Assembly: GCA_904395885.1 (NCBI GenBank)
Contig: CAJFOF010000008.1
Span: 1-64,000, forward strand
Direction of reading: 5' to 3'
DNA length: 64,000 nt
From: an uncultured Lachnospiraceae bacterium
GTDB lineage: Bacteria > Bacillota > Clostridia > Lachnospirales > Lachnospiraceae
In this document: positions 34,813-43,235 of the stretch, in pieces
How positions within the stretch are numbered: the stretch's first letter is position 1
How the letters are laid out: each line of letters opens with the position of its first letter
Notes under the pieces: generated by a model
What the model saw: only the letters and a program-made list of their open reading frames with translations
Databases searched by the model: none
Told to the model about the DNA's origin: nothing
Program-made: the position numbers and the translations under genes

Positions 34813-35747
34813 CTCTTTTTTCCATTTTTCCAGAAAGGCGGAGCCGCCAACCTCCTCTTTCTGGAAGCCGGATCAATCCACCTGGCCGTCCCGCGAATCA
34901 AAAGTACAGCGGTTAGAAGCTGCACCGCAATACTGACCAGCACCCAGTGGTCTGTAATCCACCCTTCATTGTGAATACCGATCCACCTGGCAATTTCCCC
35001 CAAAACATCTCTGGCTCCCGACTGTTCCCTGATAATCGAGTAAAAGGTAACTGCCGGGTTAAACAACAGCAGATACTGAAAGCCGCCGGAGGTGGCCTGG
35101 TCGGCCACGCTTCCAATCTGGTTCATATAGCTGTTCCATCGCATGGTAGAAAGTCCAAGCGCAAACCGGTTAGCCGCTACAGTCCCCCCAATCAGGAGAA
35201 CTACTGAAGCGTAAGAAACGGCTGTGGATAAAACAGTTCGCTGAAACATAGCTGAACAGTAGAGTCCGATCCCGGTAATCAGGAGCGCCGTAGTTACAAA
35301 GCATAGAATTACCGTAATCACATCTTGGGGAGTAACCCCTCCATATACAAATACCAATGCGATTACAGGAAAACTGGAAATCAGAATAAGAAACATATCT
35401 CCCAGAGAGGACAACAGTTTTCCCCAAACGATCTGTCTGGGAGACATTTGGGTTGTCAGCAGAAGATCGAGGGTTCTATGCTCCTTTTCCCCGCTGATAC
35501 TTCCCGAGGAGATTGCCGGCATGACGCACAGCAGCAGAGCAAACTCCACCGCAGCCACAATCCTGTACATTGCCAGAAGCCCGGAGTACTGGACCTCCGC
35601 CGTAGTTCTCACCTGATACAAGAGCGAATACATGTTAATGAGGGCTGCCGCCACCAGAATCCCATTAAACCCCAGCAATGCCATGGGTACTCGGATGCTT
35701 CTGGAGCTGGCTTTCACTTCTTTTCTGTACACAGGATTAGCCTTCAT
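34809..35747 (-). CDS. ABC-2 type permease (Gld-type)
   Basis: A 312-residue membrane protein with about six hydrophobic helices, of the ABC-2 family. Its cytoplasmic loop has GEKEHRTLDLLLTTQMSPRQIVWGKLLSS, the usual E-T-LL-P-x-S element of ABC-2 permeases. The C-terminus has a basic tail (SRKRRLAAPPFWKNGKKS). It overlaps the ATPase gene by 11 bases and is the last gene of the five-gene operon. Its end is four bases inside the convergent feoB gene. Likely partners: the ATPase at 35737 and the 834-residue protein at 36671. Confidence 0.8.
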   Translation of the reverse strand: MKANPVYRKEVKASSRSIRVPMALLGFNGILVAAALINMYSLLYQVRTTAEVQYSGLLAMYRIVAAVEFALLLCVMPAISSGSISGEKEHRTLDLLLTTQMSPRQIVWGKLLSSLGDMFLILISSFPVIALVFVYGGVTPQDVITVILCFVTTALLITGIGLYCSAMFQRTVLSTAVSYASVVLLIGGTVAANRFALGLSTMRWNSYMNQIGSVADQATSGGFQYLLLFNPAVTFYSIIREQSGARDVLGEIARWIGIHNEGWITDHWVLVSIAVQLLTAVLLIRGTARWIDPASRKRRLAAPPFWKNGKKS

Positions 35748-36684
35748 GAATCAGCACCTCCTTTTCATCCTTCTCCGTGATCTGCATAAATAAGGTTTCC
35801 AGATCGCCGCGAACCCGCGCATATCCGCAGACAGGAACATCCGCATCAACTAGCTGCTGCAGAAGCTGCGCCTCGTCCTGCTTGTCTCCCATAAATCCTA
35901 CCATCATCTCTTTGTCTTTGACCGATATAGTCTGTACACATGGATGACTCCTGAGAATCGCCAGCGCCTGTTCCACCCGGCCGTTTACGGTGATGGACAG
36001 CGGCCGTGAAGTATCGACCCTGTTTAAAATTTCTTCCATGCTTCCGCTCAGTGCCATTCGGCCCTGCTCAATAATCCCCAGGTCTGTACATATCTCCGAC
36101 AATTCCTGCAGCAGGTGGGAACTGATCAGGATCGTCTTCCCCTGCTCATTCAGTTCCCGGATAATCTCTTTAAACTCAAAACGGCTTCTGGGATCCATCC
36201 CTGATGTCGGCTCATCCATAATCAGGATCTGGGGATCATGGATCATTGCCCTGGCAAGACACAACCTCTGTTTCATTCCTCTGGACAGTCCGTCTACATA
36301 AAAATCTGTCTTCTCCTCCAATCCGGTCTGTTCCAAAAGAGCGGTACAGCGTTTTCTGGCCTTCAGACCGTAAAGGCCGTAACAGGAAGCAAAAAACTCC
36401 ATATATTCTGACACTTTCAGGTTCTCATAGACTCCAAAATAGTCCGGAACGTAGCCGATCATTCCTCTGATCTCTCTGGTGTTTTCCGCAATATCCATGC
36501 CACAGATTTCTACATTGCCGCCGTCCGGAATCAGAAGACCGCACAAAATCTTAATGGTTGTAGTTTTTCCCGCTCCGTTCGGGCCTACAAAACCGTACAA
36601 AGCCCCCTCCGGAACATCCATGTCCAGCCCCGATAAGGCGTGATATTTTCCAAAAGTTTTCGTTAAATTTCTAATTTTCAGCAT
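35737..36684 (-). CDS. ABC transporter ATP-binding protein (GldA-like)
   Basis: A 315-residue ATPase with Walker A GPNGAGKTT at 34-42, signature LSRGMKQR at 133-140 and Walker B ILIMDEPTSG ending at 157-158, typical of ABC-2-type exporters. The C-terminal 90 residues are an added regulatory domain common in Gld/Nat-like ATPases. It overlaps the preceding and following genes by 14 and 11 bases, indicating translational coupling within the two-component/ABC operon. Confidence 0.88.
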   Translation of the reverse strand: MLKIRNLTKTFGKYHALSGLDMDVPEGALYGFVGPNGAGKTTTIKILCGLLIPDGGNVEICGMDIAENTREIRGMIGYVPDYFGVYENLKVSEYMEFFASCYGLYGLKARKRCTALLEQTGLEEKTDFYVDGLSRGMKQRLCLARAMIHDPQILIMDEPTSGMDPRSRFEFKEIIRELNEQGKTILISSHLLQELSEICTDLGIIEQGRMALSGSMEEILNRVDTSRPLSITVNGRVEQALAILRSHPCVQTISVKDKEMMVGFMGDKQDEAQLLQQLVDADVPVCGYARVRGDLETLFMQITEKDEKEVLIHEG

Positions 36685-39175
36685 TTCGCTCCCTCCCTGT
36701 CACACTCAATATCGGAAGGGCCACATTTCCGAATTCTTCCGGACTGTCGCACACATACCTGACTGTAATCGTATTTCCGGGAGACAGATACGGTTTCAGC
36801 TCTGACGCTTCGTATTTGGTCTGTCTGCTGTCCATCAGATCATAGTCGCCTTCTTGATAATTATAAAAGTAAATTCCACCTTCAAACAGCCTCAGTCCTG
36901 CAACACCATCGTTTTCTGTAAACACCTGGGACAGCGTCTCCAGTGTGAGCGTTTCAATCTCCAGCTCGCTGCCCAGACTGTATTCCAAAGTAACCGGCGT
37001 AATTCCGGAAATCGTGTTGGCTGCCGCCTGGTACGTACCATTGATCACTGTCGGAGGTCTGGTTACAGACGGGCGATATACCAATTCGCCGCGGCTCATA
37101 TCAGACTCTGCAGCCGCCGTATACATCGTAAGACCGGATACTTCATACTGATCATCCAGCAAAAAGGTATTGTCCCGCTCTACATCCCGAAAAGCCACAA
37201 TCCGCGCTCCCGGCTGATAACCTGTCAGATACTCTGCAAGGTAATATTCCAGCAGGCTGGTTCGCGCAAGTGTTTCCAGATATTTCCGGTCCGTGATATC
37301 TGCCTGTTCATACTGTGAACTCCCGGTGATCAGCTCTGCAGTGTCGCCGGCCAAATTTGCATCCGTTGGATAGCGAATGGCCGCTTCCGACTCCAGTGTC
37401 ACCGTTTCCCCTGGCTCTATATCTCCCACCAACACCAGAGAGCCGTAGAGAAGGACTGCCGTATTCTCAATCTTACAATCCATATTGTTAGTGATTGACC
37501 CGCTTATCTGATTCTCAAAATAAGAAATCTTACCCTGTATAGGTGCTTCCCCTGTACCATCCAGTCTCTTTTCCAGCGCAAAATAGCTTGGAGAGAATGA
37601 CGCGATATTCTGTGCCCGAAGTTCGGTTGCGTCTTCCTTGTACCGAATGGTAATATTAGGAGTTTCCTCCCCGTTAAATCTGGGAACCTGTTCCGAGTCG
37701 TAATAAGCGCTCCTGGTTATAGGACGAACCGTATAGCTTGGATCCAGTGCAACCGTATACGGCCGGTCATCGGGAGCCTGCATACTGATAAAGGTAGATT
37801 CCGTCACCACACTGTCCGACACGTCCTGAATGGTGGCATAGTTAAAGAAGGTGTTGGTGAAACGGGTATCGCCGCTCATTCCATAAACGATCCCTGTACA
37901 GAGCAGGGAAAGAAGCACAACCCCGCCGCGATAATACTGTCTCATTTCACGATGTTTTAAGAAGAAGTACAATCCTGGGCCGGCCAGCAGGATATAGCTG
38001 ATCAACACCACTGCATACATTCCGATCTGGGGCAGTTTATCCACATTTCCGCCCCCAAGGATCCCCTGAACAGCCCAGTAAGCTTTGGATGTCCCGCTGT
38101 ATAGATAATCCGACAGCCTTGTAATCCTTGCGTCCCCTAATAGTTTTGTCAGCATATCATCCACATAACTTGGATTTTCAAAACAAAACTCATCCAAATC
38201 CGCAAAATCGAAAGCGGCCACAGCAATCATTCCGCTCTCCTGGGTTACAGTTGTAATCAGCGGAATTCCGTCGCTCTCGAACAGGACTGTCCCTTCCCGT
38301 AAACTAATGTCGTTGCAGTACAGATCCAGGTAAGAGGAACCGGTTCCTGTAAAAAGATAGCCTTCCCCCATATTTACGGAAATTGTTCCCAGCTCCTGAG
38401 GCTCTGTTTTCAAATCGCCGTCCAGAAATTCCAAAACACTGTCCGGCCCTCTGGAACCCGTTCCCAAAAGCAGGACACCTCCCCGGTTCACCCACTCTTT
38501 GATTGTAGCAAGCTGGTCTTCCGACAGCCTCCGCACATCATAGTTTGATATCAGGAGAATGTCCAACTGATCCAGGCCGGCAGCCTGGGTCGGTACACTC
38601 CCCGCAACCATTGAACAGAGTCGGGTTCTCAGGGTACTGTAGCTGACACCCACGTCATCAAAATATTGCAGACGGTCCTGGCTATCGCTGATAACTCCGA
38701 TCAAAAGCTCCGGAATGTCTTCCCTGGTGTTCAGTTTCAGGCGCTTTCTCATCACCATATCGCCTTTATTATCGTACAGGCAAACATAAAGCTGGTCTGT
38801 CTTTACCCCCAGCGGGATATTCAGATTTTTCTGGCTGAATTCTCCGCCTTCCAGCGAAACCGGAAATTCATACTGATAAATATTGTAATCCGACTCCATG
38901 GAAACCACCCGAATATCACCATAAAACGGCTCTTCCGATTGGTTTTCCAGGGTCACATATACCGGAAGGTAGCGGCCGCCCTTGGCCATATTGTCAAATC
39001 CGTAGCTGGCATCCATAGCCACTTCTGTTTCCAGATATCTTTCAGTCTCCTCAAGGACAGCGCCCAGCGCTCTATCCTCCGCTTTCATAGGTCCTGCAAA
39101 GAGAAGCACGACGGCAAAAATCAGAAGGCAGGCGACAAAAACACATCCATATCTTATTTTTTTTCCTATTGCCAT
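36671..39175 (-). CDS. Large envelope protein with GATase-like domain, fused membrane region
   Basis: An 834-residue protein of no family I can name. It has an N-terminal transmembrane anchor (about residues 7-27) and a beta-rich domain. A class I glutamine-amidotransferase-like alpha/beta segment follows near residues 190-260 (LDQLDILLISNYDV, WVNRGGVLLLGTG); such folds occur in GldG-like proteins and their relatives. A membrane segment lies near residue 400 (YAVVLISYILLAGPGLYFFLK) and a long beta-rich C-terminal domain follows. No enzymatic motif is convincing. It lies in an operon with a two-component system, ABC ATPase and permease, matching gld-type clusters. The ATG at 39175 is weakly supported (GGATAACGG upstream). 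Confidence 0.65.
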   Translation of the reverse strand: MAIGKKIRYGCVFVACLLIFAVVLLFAGPMKAEDRALGAVLEETERYLETEVAMDASYGFDNMAKGGRYLPVYVTLENQSEEPFYGDIRVVSMESDYNIYQYEFPVSLEGGEFSQKNLNIPLGVKTDQLYVCLYDNKGDMVMRKRLKLNTREDIPELLIGVISDSQDRLQYFDDVGVSYSTLRTRLCSMVAGSVPTQAAGLDQLDILLISNYDVRRLSEDQLATIKEWVNRGGVLLLGTGSRGPDSVLEFLDGDLKTEPQELGTISVNMGEGYLFTGTGSSYLDLYCNDISLREGTVLFESDGIPLITTVTQESGMIAVAAFDFADLDEFCFENPSYVDDMLTKLLGDARITRLSDYLYSGTSKAYWAVQGILGGGNVDKLPQIGMYAVVLISYILLAGPGLYFFLKHREMRQYYRGGVVLLSLLCTGIVYGMSGDTRFTNTFFNYATIQDVSDSVVTESTFISMQAPDDRPYTVALDPSYTVRPITRSAYYDSEQVPRFNGEETPNITIRYKEDATELRAQNIASFSPSYFALEKRLDGTGEAPIQGKISYFENQISGSITNNMDCKIENTAVLLYGSLVLVGDIEPGETVTLESEAAIRYPTDANLAGDTAELITGSSQYEQADITDRKYLETLARTSLLEYYLAEYLTGYQPGARIVAFRDVERDNTFLLDDQYEVSGLTMYTAAAESDMSRGELVYRPSVTRPPTVINGTYQAAANTISGITPVTLEYSLGSELEIETLTLETLSQVFTENDGVAGLRLFEGGIYFYNYQEGDYDLMDSRQTKYEASELKPYLSPGNTITVRYVCDSPEEFGNVALPILSVTGRERNAEN

Positions 39176-39182
39176 ATTACCG

Positions 39183-40304
39183 TTATCCAATCTCACCAAA
39201 ATTTTCCTTGTTGATATCGAAGTTCACCTTCAGTCTCACCGTAAATACTGTCCCGTTCAGATCGCTGGCAACGCGAATATCCCCTCCATGCATGTCCACA
39301 ATATTCTTTGCAATAGCAAGGCCCAGCCCTGTGCCGCCTGTAGCCGAAGATCTGGAGCGCTCCACCCGGTAAAATTTATTAAATAAAAAGGGCAGTTCAC
39401 TGGCCGGTATCACATAGCCGTAATTGGTTACTGACACTGTGACCACAGCGTCATCCGCCTCAACATCCACCAGGATCTTTTTGCCTTCCGCCCCATACTT
39501 GATCGCATTGTTGATCAGGTTGTCAAACAGCCGGGCCAGAAGATTTCCGTCTGCCGTAATCACCTTTGCCGGGACATTGCTTCTCAGCTCATATACTAAA
39601 TTCTTTTCCGCAAAGCTGGGATAGAATTCTTCCAGAAGCTGGCTTAACAGTTTGATAATATCCACTTTTGACACTTTCATAGATATTTTCCCATAGTTAA
39701 GCTTTGTAAATCCAAAAAGATCTTCAATCAGCTTTTCCAGACGCTTCGCCTTAGTATAGGCGATATCAATATATTTTTTCTCCATCTCCGGCGTCATTGG
39801 CGTCCCGTTCGAAAGTAATTCCAGGTATCCGATAATAGACGTCAGCGGCGTTCTCAGATCGTGAGCCACATTGGTAATCAGCTCATTTTTGCTCCTCTCT
39901 GCTTCTCGCTCTTTATCCATCAAACTGCGGATATCCCGCGTCATCTGATTCAGACCGGCCGCCATGCTGGAAAATTCATCGTCGCCTACCACTTCTATTT
40001 CAGTATTTAAATCTCCCTGGGAAATCTTCTCCACTGCCTCATAGATCTTTCTTATGTACTCCAGCGAACGCCTCTGAAGGAACAGAAAAATCACTGCAAA
40101 AAGGCAGATTCCCAAAAGCACACAGACCAGAACTGTTACCGTCTCCGACTCTAAAATGCTTAAAAAGAAGCCGCCTTCCCCGCTTTGCTGCAGATAGGTG
40201 GTAATCATCGATAAATTTGTTACCAGGAAAATCTCTACCAGGCAGGTAACACCTGCACTGTAGAGAATATTTGCAACCACCCGCGTATAAAAACGCCTGC
40301 TCAT
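39183..40304 (-). CDS. Sensor histidine kinase, VanS-like
   Basis: A 373-residue membrane kinase with two transmembrane helices (about residues 15-38 and 55-78) around a short extracellular loop. HAMP (about 85-135), the H-box His148 in NVAHDLRTPLTS, N-box NLINNAIKYG and G1/G2 boxes (DMHGGDIRV, GGTGLGLAI) follow. Output is phosphotransfer to the OmpR-type regulator encoded just upstream. The ATG at 40304 is two bases past the regulator stop (TGATATG) and no strong binding site is seen, so translation is probably coupled. It senses something unknown; the short loop favours membrane or cell-wall stress or an antimicrobial ligand. Confidence 0.9.
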   Translation of the reverse strand: MSRRFYTRVVANILYSAGVTCLVEIFLVTNLSMITTYLQQSGEGGFFLSILESETVTVLVCVLLGICLFAVIFLFLQRRSLEYIRKIYEAVEKISQGDLNTEIEVVGDDEFSSMAAGLNQMTRDIRSLMDKEREAERSKNELITNVAHDLRTPLTSIIGYLELLSNGTPMTPEMEKKYIDIAYTKAKRLEKLIEDLFGFTKLNYGKISMKVSKVDIIKLLSQLLEEFYPSFAEKNLVYELRSNVPAKVITADGNLLARLFDNLINNAIKYGAEGKKILVDVEADDAVVTVSVTNYGYVIPASELPFLFNKFYRVERSRSSATGGTGLGLAIAKNIVDMHGGDIRVASDLNGTVFTVRLKVNFDINKENFGEIG

Positions 40305-40305
40305 A

Positions 40306-41016
40306 TCATTTTTCAATTTTGTATCCTACTCCCCACACTGTAGTAATAATCTTGTTCTGCCTGGTGTCTTCTTTCATTTTCCCCCGCAGTCTCCGTATAT
40401 GAACCATAACGGTATTATTCGCCTCATACACCTTTTCATTCCACACCTTCTCAAATATTTCATCTGTGCTGAAGACATGGCCTGGATTCGATGCCAGCAG
40501 ATACAAAATATCAAATTCGATAGGGGTCAGTTTGATCTCCTCTCCGTAGACGGAAACTTTGTGGTTATCCTTATTGATTGTCAGCCCTCGGATAACAATC
40601 TCATTTTTTCCGCCCGCATCTGCTCTGGCCGCGCTGCTCGGATTGAGCTGGGTATAGCGTCTGAGCTGAGACTTTACTCTGGCTGTCAGCTCCAACGGAT
40701 TGAAGGGCTTCGTAACATAATCGTCAGCTCCGGTACCCAGTCCCAAAATCTTGTCCAGATCTGTAGATTTTGCGCTGAGCATAATAATAGGGATATTGTT
40801 GTTCTCACGAATTTTCTTACACATTTCCAGGCCGTCCATGCCGGGCATCATAATGTCCAGCAAAACCAGCTGGATCTCCTCGTTTTCCAGAATTTCCAGC
40901 CCTTCTTTTGCATTGTTTGCCTTAAACACTTTATATCCATCGCTGACCAGGTAAATTTCTATCAGATCCGCGATCTCTTTTTCATCATCCACAACGAGAA
41001 TGTTCGTTTCAGCCAT
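40306..41016 (-). CDS. OmpR/PhoB family response regulator, VanR-like
   Basis: A 236-residue two-domain response regulator. The receiver domain has the phosphoacceptor Asp54 in LLDIMMPGMDG, acidic pair DDE at 10-12, the conserved Thr/Ser and Lys in SAKSTDLDKILGLGTGADDYVTKPF, and a C-terminal winged helix (LTPIEFDILYLLASNPGHVFS). The ATG at 41016 follows GAGGAGG. It is the first gene of the operon and should control transcription of the operon or related envelope genes. Confidence 0.92.
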   Translation of the reverse strand: MAETNILVVDDEKEIADLIEIYLVSDGYKVFKANNAKEGLEILENEEIQLVLLDIMMPGMDGLEMCKKIRENNNIPIIMLSAKSTDLDKILGLGTGADDYVTKPFNPLELTARVKSQLRRYTQLNPSSAARADAGGKNEIVIRGLTINKDNHKVSVYGEEIKLTPIEFDILYLLASNPGHVFSTDEIFEKVWNEKVYEANNTVMVHIRRLRGKMKEDTRQNKIITTVWGVGYKIEK

Positions 41017-41177
41017 ACTGCCTTTCCTCCTCATCTATTACCATTCAGATGGCACATCGTTCCTCCCACATACCCCCGGTCAAAAGATCCACTATCTGAA
41101 TACTCTAAACTATCTTACCATAAATACAACGATTTTGCTTTACATTTCTCTTACAATATGTACAAAAATTCCCAGAC

Positions 41178-41222
41178 AGCAGATGTAAGACTCTGCCGTC
41201 CGGATTGCAGAAAACATCTGCT
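41178..41222 (-). terminator. Terminator after the Lrp-family gene
   Basis: The arms AGCAGATGT and ACATCTGCT, with an inner CTGC/GCAG pair, begin one base after the Lrp gene stop. The following tract (AATTTTTG) lies a few bases further on, so termination may be partial. Confidence 0.45.
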
Positions 41223-41681
41223 TTACAGCCGAAGCCCCTTAATATCCTTGACCCGTGACAGAATCATATTGCAACTGCTGCTCTTCACCCCCGGAAGCGG
41301 ATCAATGACATCCCGGATAAAAGCCTCCAGCTCTTCGCCTGAGGCTGCCACTGCGTGGACATGAAGCCGGTTGTTGCCTGTAACCCGGTAAATCTGTGTC
41401 ACCGTTTCATTTTCCTTTAAAATCTCGGCCACCTGGCCAAAGGTTTCTGGCAGTGTTTCGATCTCAAAATAGCAGGAAACTGCCCCGCTGATTTTTTGCG
41501 GATTAATGATTGTCGTATATTCTTCAATAATTCCTTTCTGCTCCAGAGCCTGAATCCGCGCTTTCACCGCTACCCTGGAAATTCCAACCTGATGGCTGAT
41601 ATCAGAATAGGACATTCTGGCATTCTGAATCAGCAGACGGACAATCTTCTGATCCAGGCTGTCAAGTCCTTCCAAAAACAT
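41223..41681 (-). CDS. Lrp/AsnC family transcriptional regulator
   Basis: A 152-residue feast/famine regulator with an N-terminal helix-turn-helix (about residues 24-45, SYSDISHQVGISRVAVKARI) and a C-terminal RAM ligand-binding domain (VTQIYRVTGNNRLHV). It is divergent from a MATE exporter at 41853, and the shared intergenic region carries an inverted repeat that overlaps its own -35 box. It could be an autorepressor that also controls the exporter. The ligand is unknown, possibly an amino acid. Confidence 0.9.
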   Translation of the reverse strand: MFLEGLDSLDQKIVRLLIQNARMSYSDISHQVGISRVAVKARIQALEQKGIIEEYTTIINPQKISGAVSCYFEIETLPETFGQVAEILKENETVTQIYRVTGNNRLHVHAVAASGEELEAFIRDVIDPLPGVKSSSCNMILSRVKDIKGLRL

Positions 41682-41734
41682 AAACGCGCCTCCCTATGCT
41701 GCAGTGCCTGCGGATGCAGACACATCTATCCATT

Positions 41735-41763
41735 ATTATACAGGAATTCATTGTGAAAAACAA
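41735..41763 (-). promoter_or_regulatory. Promoter of the Lrp-family gene
   Basis: TTGTTT (41758-41763), 17-base spacer and TATAAT (41735-41740) on the minus strand. Confidence 0.8.
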
Positions 41764-41765
41764 TG
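41749..41765. promoter_or_regulatory. Inverted repeat CATTGT-N5-ACAATG (candidate Lrp-family operator)
   Basis: It overlaps the -35 box of the Lrp-family gene and ends six bases before the -35 of the divergent MATE gene. Placement and dyad symmetry fit autoregulation and joint control. Confidence 0.55.
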
Positions 41766-41771
41766 TTGAGA

Positions 41772-41800
41772 TTGACTTACAGAAGCAATACGGATATAAT
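41772..41800 (+). promoter_or_regulatory. Promoter of the MATE gene at 41853
   Basis: TTGACT (41772-41777), 17-base spacer and TATAAT (41795-41800), a near-consensus sigma-A promoter. Confidence 0.85.
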
Positions 41801-41852
41801 TTCTTTCATAACGTAAGTTTAAAATTACAATAAGAAAGCAGAGAGATGATAT

Positions 41853-43205
41853 ATGAATGAAAATTTGACAAAAGGGCCTGTGATGGGCTCCATGCTCCGT
41901 TTTGCCCTGCCAATGATTTTGGGAAATCTTCTGCAGCAATGCTACAATGTCGCAGACACATTGATCGTAGGACAGTTCATTGGCCCCGATGCTCTGGCTG
42001 CAGTCGGCTCTTCCTTTACTTTGATGACTTTCCTCACCTCTATCCTGTTAGGGCTGTGCATGGGAAGTGGAGCCGTTTTTTCTATTCGCTGCGGGCAAGG
42101 CGATGAAAAAGGCTTAAAGGAGGGAATCTGTGCGTCTTTTTTGATGATTGCTTCCCTGACTGTCGTACTTAATACATTAGCGTTTGTTTTTATTGATACC
42201 ATTTTGACATTTTTGAAGGTGCCTGACGAGATCTGGGGTCTGATGCGTGATTATCTGGTAGTCATATTTTACGGAATCGCCGCCACCTTTCTTTATAACT
42301 ACTTTGCTTCCCTGCTGAGGGCTATAGGCAACTCTGTAATACCGCTGATTTTTCTGGCCATATCCGCTGTATTGAACATCGTTTTGGACCTCTGGTTTGT
42401 CCTTGGCCTGGACAGAGGGGTTGTGGGAGCTGCCGAAGCCACCGTAATCTCTCAATATGTTTCCGGTGTCGGAATCGCCATTTATACATGGATGTGCTGC
42501 CCTCAATTTCGGGTCCGTCCAAGGGATTTTCAAATCCGTCTGTCTTGTGTCAGGGAAATTGCCAGCTTTTCTATCTTGACCTGTGTTCAGCAGTCTGTCA
42601 TGAATCTGGGAATCCTTTTGGTACAAGGTCTGGTCAATAGTTTTGGCCCGACTGTCATGGCAGCCTTTGCCGCCGCTGTAAAGATCGATTCCTTCGCCTA
42701 TATGCCTGTCCAGGATTTCGGCAATGCCTTCTCCACATTTATCGCTCAAAATTATGGTGCCGGAAAAGAAGAGCGAATTCGACAAGGACTGAAAGGTGCA
42801 ATCATTACTGCACTGATCTTTTGTATCATTATATCAGCCGGGGTATGGATCCTGGCTAAGCCTTTAATGCTACTCTTTGTCAGTCCCGAAGAAACGGCTA
42901 TTATCTCCGAGGGAATCCGCTATCTCCACATTGAAGGAGCGTTTTACTGCGGAATCGGCTGCCTCTTCCTTCTCTACGGCCTGTACCGCGCTTTAGGGAA
43001 ACCGGGAATGTCCGTCGTTCTCACCGTAATCTCCTTAGGCACCCGCGTGGTCTTGGCCTATCTCCTGTCGTCCATTCCCGCCATCGGTGTCGTTGGCATC
43101 TGGTGGGCAGTTCCTATCGGCTGGTTCCTGGCTGACGGGGCCGGCCTGTTCTATTACGTCTATTCTCAGCGCAGACAAAAAAGCAAGGCGGAGGTGCCAT
43201 TTTGA
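41853..43205 (+). CDS. MATE family efflux transporter
   Basis: A 450-residue, about 12-helix MATE-type exporter (N-half begins GPVMGSMLRFALPMILGNL, second half GQNYGAG-like element IAQNYGAGKEERIRQG). It is probably a cation- or drug-proton/sodium antiporter. It is controlled from a near-consensus promoter next to an Lrp-family inverted repeat, suggesting amino-acid or metabolite responsive efflux (inference). Its 3' end overlaps a terminator hairpin shared with clpB. The ATG follows AGAGAGATGATAT, a weak site. Confidence 0.9.
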   Translation: MNENLTKGPVMGSMLRFALPMILGNLLQQCYNVADTLIVGQFIGPDALAAVGSSFTLMTFLTSILLGLCMGSGAVFSIRCGQGDEKGLKEGICASFLMIASLTVVLNTLAFVFIDTILTFLKVPDEIWGLMRDYLVVIFYGIAATFLYNYFASLLRAIGNSVIPLIFLAISAVLNIVLDLWFVLGLDRGVVGAAEATVISQYVSGVGIAIYTWMCCPQFRVRPRDFQIRLSCVREIASFSILTCVQQSVMNLGILLVQGLVNSFGPTVMAAFAAAVKIDSFAYMPVQDFGNAFSTFIAQNYGAGKEERIRQGLKGAIITALIFCIIISAGVWILAKPLMLLFVSPEETAIISEGIRYLHIEGAFYCGIGCLFLLYGLYRALGKPGMSVVLTVISLGTRVVLAYLLSSIPAIGVVGIWWAVPIGWFLADGAGLFYYVYSQRRQKSKAEVPF

Positions 43206-43225
43206 GCATCATCCGCCCTGCTTTT
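43179..43225. terminator. Bidirectional terminator between MATE and clpB
   Basis: AAAAGCA-a-GGCGGA pairs with TCCGCC-c-TGCTTTT, so each strand ends in a T-run. The left arm lies inside the last codons of the MATE gene. Confidence 0.8.
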
Positions 43226-43235
43226 ATCAATTAAA

